In this document: positions 43,808-49,559 of the stretch, one piece after another | Layout: every line of letters begins with the position of its first letter | Numbering within the stretch: position 1 is the first letter of the stretch | Assembly (NCBI RefSeq): GCF_021556475.1 | Contig: NZ_JAKGBZ010000025.1 | Span: 1 to 49,559 of the forward strand | Length of the DNA: 49,559 bases | Reading direction: 5' to 3' | Source: Acidiphilium iwatense | GTDB taxonomy: Bacteria; Pseudomonadota; Alphaproteobacteria; Acetobacterales; Acetobacteraceae | Notes under the pieces: model-generated | Told to the model about the DNA's origin: nothing | What the model saw: the letters and a program-made list of their open reading frames with translations, nothing else | The model's database searches: none | Program-made: the position numbers and the translations under genes

Positions 43808-43966
43808 ATGACGGAAACACAAAACCCGGCTCCGGCGCCCCCAGCGCCATCAGGCGATGATTTCAAACCGCGCGGCGCGATATTGATCGTGGCGCTGGTT
43901 GGCGTGACGACACTGATCGTCTGGTTCAGTCTGTTTGCGCTCACGGTCCTGCGGTATGCGCCATGA
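43808..43966 (+). CDS. Single-span small subunit of the b(a)3 oxidase operon
   Basis: 52 residues: a proline-rich N-terminal (APAPPAPSGDDFKPRG), then one membrane span (AILIVALVGVTTLIVWFSLF) and a short tail. The stop overlaps the next ATG (ATGA). Single-span accessory subunits (subunit IIa) accompany the ba3 oxidases. This is too short and variable for a firm match. Confidence 0.6.
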   Translation: MTETQNPAPAPPAPSGDDFKPRGAILIVALVGVTTLIVWFSLFALTVLRYAP

Positions 43967-44925
43967 ACGGCCGCGACGCGAATTTGAAAAAGTATGAACG
44001 CCGCTGGTTCGTTATCGCCATGGCCGCGCTCGGAGTGCTGCTCGGTCTGTCGATCTGGTGGATGATGAGCGCTCCCGGCCGGTTTCCGACCACGCCACTC
44101 ACCGATCCGGTGCGCAAAATTCTGCGCAGTCCGATGTTCCGGCACCCCGGAGTGACGAAGCTGGGGCCGCACCACTACCGCGTCGCGGTGGTCGCGCATC
44201 AGTTCCAGTTCGAGCCCTCGAAGATCGTCGTTCCGGTGAATGCGCGGATCGATTTCTACGTTACCAGCGCGGACGTGATCCACGGCTTCGAAATCCCCGG
44301 AACCGACGTCAATATCGAGGTGATACCCGGCTATGTCGCCCATGTGTTCGCCACTTACCACAAACCGCACGACTATCTCGTCGTCTGCGACCAGTATTGC
44401 GGCATCGGCCACCAGAACATGATCGGCGCGTTCGACGTGGTTGCCAAAATGCCGCTACCCTCCGTTCAGGTAGTGCCGAGCGGTCCTGCGACCCCAGCCA
44501 TGCTGGCGCAGGCGGGACAGGCGCTCTACGCATCCCGTTGTGCCGCCTGCCACCAAGCGAATGGCCAGGGACTTCCTGGCGCGTTCCCACCACTCGCCAA
44601 GTCTGTCCCCGAATACGAAAGCGATCCGCGGCACCGCACCCTGCTCGCCGATGTGCTGCTGTACGGACTCAAGGGCAAGGTCAAGGCTGAGGGCAAATCC
44701 TATAACGGCGTGATGCCCGCCTGGGGCGACCAACTCAGTAATACGCAGATCGCCGCGATCCTCGACTATATCGGCACGGCCTGGGGCAACAAGGAAGCCG
44801 AGCCGGCGGGCTACAAGCCCTACGATGCCGCAGCGGTCGCGTCCGCGCGCAAGCAGACAATGACCTCGGCCGCAGTCGGGCAGCTTCGCGCAAAGTTGTT
44901 CGCGGGCCACACCCAAAAACATTGA
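43963..44925 (+). CDS. b(a)3-type cytochrome c oxidase subunit II with fused cytochrome c
   Basis: 320 residues. A membrane span at ~15-35 is followed by a cupredoxin domain. Its CuA ligands are H107, C142, Q144 (backbone), C146, H150 and M153, in CDQYCGIGHQNM; the Gln in place of Glu is the ba3 variant. A C-terminal cytochrome c domain (C193AAC196H197, with Met in a GVMPAWGDQ context) follows. It takes electrons from a soluble cytochrome c and passes them to subunit I. The ATG overlaps the preceding small ORF. Confidence 0.9.
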   Translation: MNGRDANLKKYERRWFVIAMAALGVLLGLSIWWMMSAPGRFPTTPLTDPVRKILRSPMFRHPGVTKLGPHHYRVAVVAHQFQFEPSKIVVPVNARIDFYVTSADVIHGFEIPGTDVNIEVIPGYVAHVFATYHKPHDYLVVCDQYCGIGHQNMIGAFDVVAKMPLPSVQVVPSGPATPAMLAQAGQALYASRCAACHQANGQGLPGAFPPLAKSVPEYESDPRHRTLLADVLLYGLKGKVKAEGKSYNGVMPAWGDQLSNTQIAAILDYIGTAWGNKEAEPAGYKPYDAAAVASARKQTMTSAAVGQLRAKLFAGHTQKH

Positions 44926-44938
44926 CCGGAGAACCCGC

Positions 44939-46603
44939 ATGTCGGCGACAATCGTGACCATGCCGCTTGATCGCGCCGGATTGCGCCGCCTGAAGGCGCC
45001 CGCGCTCACCCTGATCCTGACCGCCTTCGCGGCAATGGTGGTCGGCTCGATTTTCGGCCCGGCGCAGGCGCTGAATTACGCCAACATCAATATCTATGGT
45101 CATCTCCCGGTCGCCTCCTATTATCAGGGGCTGACCATCCACGGCGTCCTCAACGGTCTGGTGTTTACCACCTTCTTCAATACCGGCGTCCTCTTCTACT
45201 TCCCGGCACGCGAGTTGAACATGCGAGTCAATACCGGGTGGATCTGGCTCGCGATCGTGGTAATGCTGTTCGGCCTCGCTTTGTCGCTCACCGCCACGCT
45301 GAGCAACCATGCGACGGTTCTCTACACCTTCTATCCGCCGTTGCAGGCCGTCTGGTCGTTCTATGTCGGCCTCGCCCTGGTGGTGGTCGGCAGCCTGATG
45401 GTCGCCGCCGAGACGATCCGCCAGCGTCTCGCCTGGAAGCGCGCAAATCCCGGCCGGATCACGCCACTGGTATCCTATATGAGCGTCGTCACCTGGATAC
45501 TCTGGGGATTGACCACCATCGGCATCGTCGCGGAACTGGTGTTCTGGCTGATCCCCTGGTCGCTCGGCATGCTGAAGGGCGTGGACCCGCTGCTGGCCCT
45601 GACCCTGTTCTGGTTCACCGGTCACGCGATCGTCTATTTCTGGGTGCTGCCTGCCTATATTTCCTGGTATGCGCTGTTGCCGCGCGAGGCGGGCGGGCGG
45701 CTGGTTTCGGACACGCTCGGGCGGATCAGCTTCCTGCTGTTCCTGTTGTTCTCCGTCGAGGTCGGATTGCACCACGAGGCGGTGGCGCCGGGAATCGCGA
45801 TGGGCTGGAAAATGGAGCAGATGGTGTTCACATTCTTCATCGTGGCACCAAGTCTGCTCACCGCCTTCACCGTCGCCGCCTCGTTGGAGACTGCGGGCCA
45901 CGCGCGCGGCGGACGCGGCTGGATCGGCTGGCTTACCGCTCTGCCCTGGGATGATCCGAGTGTCGCCGGGCAGGTGCTCGCGATGCTCACCTTCATCCTG
46001 GGCGGGGCCACGGGGATTCTGCTCGCCAGTATGCCGAACGACGCGCTGGTGCATAACACAGCGTTCATTCCGGGGCATTTTCACGTCACAGTCGGCACCG
46101 CGACCGCACTGACCTTCATTGCGATGAGCTATTGGCTGATCCCGCATCTGACCGGCAAGCGACTCTATGGCCGGAAGATCGCGCTGGTCAGCGTCTGGCT
46201 CTGGGCGATCGGCATGATGGGGATCGGCGTCGGGCTGATGTGGCAGGGGTTGTACGGCACGCCGCGCCGCGACTGGATCAGCGGCATCGCGCACGATCCC
46301 TATGTCCATGTCGTGCCGATGGCAATCACCGGCATTGCCGGCGTTATTCTGCTCGCGGCCCTGATCTGTTTTCTCATTGTCACTCTCGGAACGCTTTTTT
46401 CGGCGGCCGCGTCACCCTCGGAAGTGCCGGAAATCCCCTTCGCCAACGCGCCGATCGACGAGACCTCCCGCTGGGTGCGGCTGACCGACCGCCTCGGCCC
46501 CTGGACGCTCGTCGCCTTCGTTCTGATCGCCGCCGTCTATGGCCCCTTGCTCGGCATCCTGATCGCCCACCAGATCCCGGTCGGCGCCAACACCGCCTAT
46601 TGA
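44939..46603 (+). CDS. b(a)3-type haem-copper oxidase subunit I
   Basis: 554 residues, about 13 helices. The low-spin haem ligand is H68 (LTIHGVLNG). The CuB ligands are H229 of GHAIVYFW, with Y233 for the cross-link, and H278-H279 of VGLHHEAVAPG. The high-spin/low-spin haem pair is H380 and H382 of PGHFHVTVGTA. The H-x3-Y pattern and the HHE element place it in the B (ba3) family of oxygen reductases. This is a high-affinity enzyme type, and the FNR box upstream fits low-oxygen use. HHE replaces the HHQ seen in Thermus ba3 (from memory). Confidence 0.92.
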   Translation: MSATIVTMPLDRAGLRRLKAPALTLILTAFAAMVVGSIFGPAQALNYANINIYGHLPVASYYQGLTIHGVLNGLVFTTFFNTGVLFYFPARELNMRVNTGWIWLAIVVMLFGLALSLTATLSNHATVLYTFYPPLQAVWSFYVGLALVVVGSLMVAAETIRQRLAWKRANPGRITPLVSYMSVVTWILWGLTTIGIVAELVFWLIPWSLGMLKGVDPLLALTLFWFTGHAIVYFWVLPAYISWYALLPREAGGRLVSDTLGRISFLLFLLFSVEVGLHHEAVAPGIAMGWKMEQMVFTFFIVAPSLLTAFTVAASLETAGHARGGRGWIGWLTALPWDDPSVAGQVLAMLTFILGGATGILLASMPNDALVHNTAFIPGHFHVTVGTATALTFIAMSYWLIPHLTGKRLYGRKIALVSVWLWAIGMMGIGVGLMWQGLYGTPRRDWISGIAHDPYVHVVPMAITGIAGVILLAALICFLIVTLGTLFSAAASPSEVPEIPFANAPIDETSRWVRLTDRLGPWTLVAFVLIAAVYGPLLGILIAHQIPVGANTAY

Positions 46604-46653
46604 GGTCAAGGCTCCGTTGGATTGACTGCCGGCGGAAACCGGCGCCACGGTCA

Positions 46654-46667
46654 TTGATCAGGATCAA
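46654..46667. promoter_or_regulatory. Perfect FNR/FixK box upstream of the Cyc2-like gene
   Basis: TTGATCAGGATCAA matches the consensus exactly, centred about 62 nt before the ATG at 46722. Together with the box at 43707 it places the oxidase and its likely electron-donor genes in the same oxygen-responsive set. Confidence 0.82.
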
Positions 46668-46721
46668 TGAACGCTCCCTCGTTTCGTCCCATCGTGATCC
46701 TACGACATCACAGAGGGCATC

Positions 46722-48089
46722 ATGATACCGATACGCCAGAATGGCCGAAAACTAAGGTATGCCGCGGGCTTTGCGGCGTGTCTCACCGTCCTGTTACCGC
46801 ACGCCGCCCACGCGATTCCGGCGTTCGCCGCGCAGACCGGCGAGCCGTGTTCGGCCTGCCATATCGGCTTTCCGCAGCTCACCCCCTATGGCCGCGATTT
46901 CAAGCTGGAGGGCTATATCGCGGGCGGCATGTTCCCGACCTGGAAGAATGTCGCGTTGATGTCGCAGATCGGCTTCACCCAATTGCACGACAAGGTGCCG
47001 GGTGGGTTGGCTCCCGGCTTCAAGTCGAACGACGCCTGGGCAGCACAGCAGACCAGCCTGTTCTATGGTGGCGCGCTCGATGCGAAACTCGGCCTTGGCG
47101 CGTTCATCCAGGTGACCTATGACGGTGTCGCCCGGCAATGGCACTGGGACAATACCGATATCCGCCTCGCACGACCCGGCACGCTGTTCGGCACGCCGTT
47201 GTTCTACGGCTTCACGGTCAACAACGCACCAGGCGTGACCGATTTGTGGAACACGCCGCCGAGCTGGGGTTATCCCTATATTCCGTCGGAACTTGCCAAC
47301 GGCCCGACAGCGGAGCAGCAGATTCCGGCTCTGGCGCAGGGTGTGTATGGATTCGGCGCCTATAGCGCGCTCAACCTGACGCCGGAAGATATGATCTATG
47401 CCGAGGCCGATCTGTATAAATCGCTGCCGAACCGGCTGAGCTATGCCCTCGGCGTCGGGCCCGCGACCCAGATCAAGGGGGTGATCCCCTATCTCCGGTT
47501 CGCCTTCCAGCACACTTGGGGCAACAGCTCGTTCGAGGTCGGCTCCTATGCGCTGTTCGATCGGCCCTACCCGCAGGGTATGATCGATGGACCCACCGAC
47601 CGAATTCTCGATGTCGCGGCGGATTCGCAGTTTCAGTACATCACCGCGAAACAGGCATTCTCGGTGCAGGCGAACGTCATCCATGAGTCGCAGGACTGGC
47701 GGGCGAGTTATCCGCTCGGCCTCGCGGGTAATCCGTCCGACACGCTGAACACGATTACGCTCACCGTCTCCGAGCTTTTGTTCCAGAAATACGGCATCAC
47801 CGAGTCGTTCAACACGATCTACGGCAATGAAGATCCGGTGCTCTACGCCGCATCCCCGATCGGCGGCAGCGCCAACGGCAAGCCGAACACCAATAGCTGG
47901 ACCACCGAACTCGACTACTACCCGTTCAACAATGGCGGGCCGGCCTGGCTGCCCTGGCTGAACGCCAAGTTCTTCGTCGAGAACACGATGTATCCGACAT
48001 TCAATGGACTCGCACGCAACTATGACGGGGCGGGGCGCAGCGCGGGGGCCAACGACACGCTGTTCGCTGGCATCTGGCTGGCGTTCTGA
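46722..48089 (+). CDS. Cyc2-like fused monohaem cytochrome-porin, outer membrane
   Basis: 455 residues. A signal peptide (residues ~1-32, cut after AHA) precedes one haem site, C43SAC46H47, in an AAQTGEPCSACHIGFPQLTPYGRDFKLEGY context that is typical of Cyc2-like proteins. A beta-barrel of alternating hydrophobic strands follows and ends in LFAGIWLAF, with the C-terminal Phe common in outer-membrane barrels. Cyc2 homologues oxidise Fe(II) at the cell surface; others in this superfamily have unknown roles. Iron oxidation is an inference from family and context. A GAGGG site precedes the ATG. FNR box upstream. Confidence 0.75.
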   Translation: MIPIRQNGRKLRYAAGFAACLTVLLPHAAHAIPAFAAQTGEPCSACHIGFPQLTPYGRDFKLEGYIAGGMFPTWKNVALMSQIGFTQLHDKVPGGLAPGFKSNDAWAAQQTSLFYGGALDAKLGLGAFIQVTYDGVARQWHWDNTDIRLARPGTLFGTPLFYGFTVNNAPGVTDLWNTPPSWGYPYIPSELANGPTAEQQIPALAQGVYGFGAYSALNLTPEDMIYAEADLYKSLPNRLSYALGVGPATQIKGVIPYLRFAFQHTWGNSSFEVGSYALFDRPYPQGMIDGPTDRILDVAADSQFQYITAKQAFSVQANVIHESQDWRASYPLGLAGNPSDTLNTITLTVSELLFQKYGITESFNTIYGNEDPVLYAASPIGGSANGKPNTNSWTTELDYYPFNNGGPAWLPWLNAKFFVENTMYPTFNGLARNYDGAGRSAGANDTLFAGIWLAF

Positions 48090-48134
48090 AACGATTTGCG
48101 CGACAGTCACAGCACATTCAACAGGAGGCTATCG

Positions 48135-48536
48135 ATGTCGAAACGTATCGTAATCCCCATCCTGGCCGCCGTCGCGACGGCATGTTTCACTGCGGTTGCG
48201 CTGGCGGGCGCCATGCCCGCCGGCAATGCCGCCAAGGGCAAGACAATTTTCAGCGCGCAATGCGCCGCCTGCCACAGCGTCGCCGCCGGCCAGAACGGCA
48301 TCGGCCCGAGCCTTTACGGCGTCTATGGTAAACCGGCCGCGAGCGTGAAGGGTTTCCAGTTCTCGCCCGCGCTGAAATCCGCCCATATCGTCTGGACCGC
48401 GGCCGCGCTCGACAAATTCCTCGCCAATCCACAGGCCGATGTCCCCGGCACCAAGATGCCCTACATGGGCATGCCGAACGCCGCGAACCGCGCGGACGTG
48501 ATCGCTTATCTGGCGACCTTGAGTGATAAAAAATAA
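48135..48536 (+). CDS. Periplasmic class I cytochrome c
   Basis: 133 residues from ATG 48135, chosen for AGGAGG at 48121-48126. A signal peptide spans residues ~1-25. One haem is bound at C43AAC46H47, and the Met ligand is likely the one in GTKMPYMGM near residue 105. The YGKPAASVKGFQFSPALKSA and VIAYLATLS pattern fits class I (c2-like) cytochromes. It follows the Cyc2-like gene directly and is the natural shuttle to the ba3 oxidase subunit II. Confidence 0.92.
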   Translation: MSKRIVIPILAAVATACFTAVALAGAMPAGNAAKGKTIFSAQCAACHSVAAGQNGIGPSLYGVYGKPAASVKGFQFSPALKSAHIVWTAAALDKFLANPQADVPGTKMPYMGMPNAANRADVIAYLATLSDKK

Positions 48537-48539
48537 CCG

Positions 48540-49008
48540 AGGCGCTGGCGGCGGCCGACACTCGTGACCATTTCGATAGGGAGAATAGCGTGATTGTTTG
48601 TCCCAAGCGCGTGGAGTGCCGCCGCCCGATCATGGGCGCTGGTCGCGGGCGTGTCGCACCGCTCGGCACCTCGGCGGCGAGCCCATCAGCTTCGCAACAG
48701 CCGGACCAGAGAGGCGTAACCGCGACATTGGACTCTCTACCGCAGCCCTGGTTCCGCGCGGCCTTGCCCGACGTGGCCGTCGCTCAGAGCGAGCCGTCGC
48801 AACCACCGCTAGGCAACAACCCGTGCAGTTTTCGTTGTGTCTTGAGATCTTGGCACTTACCCGAATCCCACCGAGCGCAACAAACGCCGCTACTACCGAT
48901 AGAGAACGGGGCGTTTGTATCAACCCGGAAGTACCCGATTTACATAAGATTCGTCACGGTTAGCGGCACCGAGTTCGGGCGGGCCACCGACGTGGAGGGC
49001 AGGAAGGC
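48540..49008. other. Intergenic stretch with possible tcuA tail
   Basis: No intact gene. Near its end (to 49030) one frame reads VSGTEFGRATDVEGRKA, which resembles the C-terminal glycine-rich end of TcuA-like FAD dehydrogenases, but only weakly. Other frames are open by GC bias and have no recognisable content. Confidence 0.3.
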
Positions 49009-49494
49009 ATGCCTGAAATCGGCTCGTTAGCAGAAGTTCGAAGCGCTGCGGAAATCTGCAACGCCTGCCGGTTTTGTGATAGCTATTGTGCAGTATTTCC
49101 GGCGATGGAACTACAGCGCGCATTTTCTGATGGCGATCTCCGTTACCTTGCTTATCTTTGTCATAATTGCCGGGGCTGCTACTACGCTTGTCAAGCGGCT
49201 CCGGAGCCAATCGACGTCAATTTACCCCGGAGTTTCGCGGAGTTGAGAGACGAGAGCCACGCACACTACGTTTGGCCCGCCCTATTTGCATCCTTGTTTC
49301 GCCGTAACGGCTTGGTCGTATCTGGTACTTGCTTGATCAGCATCACGCTGGTGTTTTTAGTCACCTTATTGCCGGCTACCCCAGGGTCGCTTACTCATGC
49401 CCTGAGTGGTCCAGGCGCCTTCTATCAGGTTATCCCCCTCATGTCTCCCCTCATTTTGAGGCCGCAGGCGCCATTTAGCCGAAGAATCGATTGA
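49009..49494 (+). pseudogene. Broken TcuB-like tricarballylate-utilisation protein
   Basis: 161 residues. The start CNACRFCDSYCAVFPAME and YLCHNCRGCYYACQAAPEP carry the two [4Fe-4S] cysteine sets of TcuB. FAELRDESHAHYVWPALFASLFRRNG and the membrane helix LVVSGTCLISITLVFLVTLLP follow. TcuB is usually well over 300 residues. Here the frame departs after GAFYQVIP into unrelated residues and stops, so it is truncated or frameshifted at about 49440. DNA after 49494 is not recognised. The base composition is lower in GC than the oxidase genes. Confidence 0.72.
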
Positions 49495-49559
49495 GGCCTG
49501 TCGGCATTCCGGAAGGAATCCTGGCGGCCCGGTTCCGATTCCGATTGTTGCGCGCCGCC

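Noticed and set aside
44735-46309. 524-residue open frame antisense to the oxidase genes
   Set aside because: Hydrophilic, low-complexity composition opposite well-defined haem-copper oxidase ligands.
46794-48110. 438-residue open frame antisense to the Cyc2-like gene
   Set aside because: It resembles a reverse-strand shadow of a signal-peptide barrel gene and has no recognisable domain.

Overview
This is a GC-rich, heavily rearranged stretch of an alphaproteobacterial genome. The protein families (Rrf2/NsrR, UbiTUV, FdxA, a b(a)3-type oxidase, DUF1127) and perfect FNR/FixK boxes of the form TTGAT-N4-ATCAA point to a facultatively (micro)aerobic member, perhaps of the Acetobacteraceae/Rhodospirillales. 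The genus is not determined by anything seen here.

Layout. 1-1220: a pile of truncated insertion sequences (IS5-, IS1634- and IS66-like). 1308-5127: an AT-richer catabolic unit with a LysR regulator, a divergent BKACE-type beta-keto acid cleavage enzyme and an MFS transporter, probably acquired. 5312-12601 (minus): an overlapping operon, xre-hyfBCEFGI. It encodes a hydrogenase-4-like membrane complex whose large subunit lacks the cysteines that bind [NiFe], so it is an energy-converting-hydrogenase-related (Ehr) complex and not a hydrogenase. 12.7-14.6 kb: decayed DNA around a thioesterase gene, with IS110 and moaB fragments.

14556-24220 is the most coherent block. Divergent transcription units flank a perfect FNR box at 18640. 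Leftward run two 2-oxoglutarate/Fe(II) oxygenase genes and nrdD-nrdG. Rightward run ubiT-ubiU-ubiV, a Rid/chorismatase-like gene, pdxS and pdxT. Class III ribonucleotide reductase, UbiTUV ubiquinone synthesis and PdxST pyridoxal-phosphate synthesis are the oxygen-independent alternatives to oxygen-using steps. The locus therefore looks like an oxygen-independent biosynthesis module. UbiU here lacks one of the four cluster cysteines.

24.2-31.9 kb: an acyl-CoA dehydrogenase, a methyltransferase, a split response regulator, and an ISAzo13-type transposase gene interrupted by a 1998-bp group II intron. Its ends could be placed exactly because removing it restores the transposase frame. 31.9-39.8 kb: an accessory/defence-like region with a TOTE-type primase-helicase, DUF6429, a long 2OG oxygenase with a C-terminal extension, IS66 and IS701 remnants, a DUF1127 protein under an FNR box, and a DUF1778-GNAT toxin-antitoxin pair with a palindromic operator.

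40.0-48.5 kb: a nitric-oxide and respiration region. It carries truncated haemoglobin, NsrR-like regulator, RIC/YtfE iron-sulfur repair protein, 7Fe ferredoxin, HemJ-like membrane protein, DUF488 and AhpD-like proteins. A b(a)3-type cytochrome oxidase, a Cyc2-like fused cytochrome-porin and a soluble cytochrome c follow; the oxidase and the porin each have a perfect FNR box upstream. The right edge holds a broken tcuB-like gene. No tRNA, rRNA or CRISPR array was recognised.
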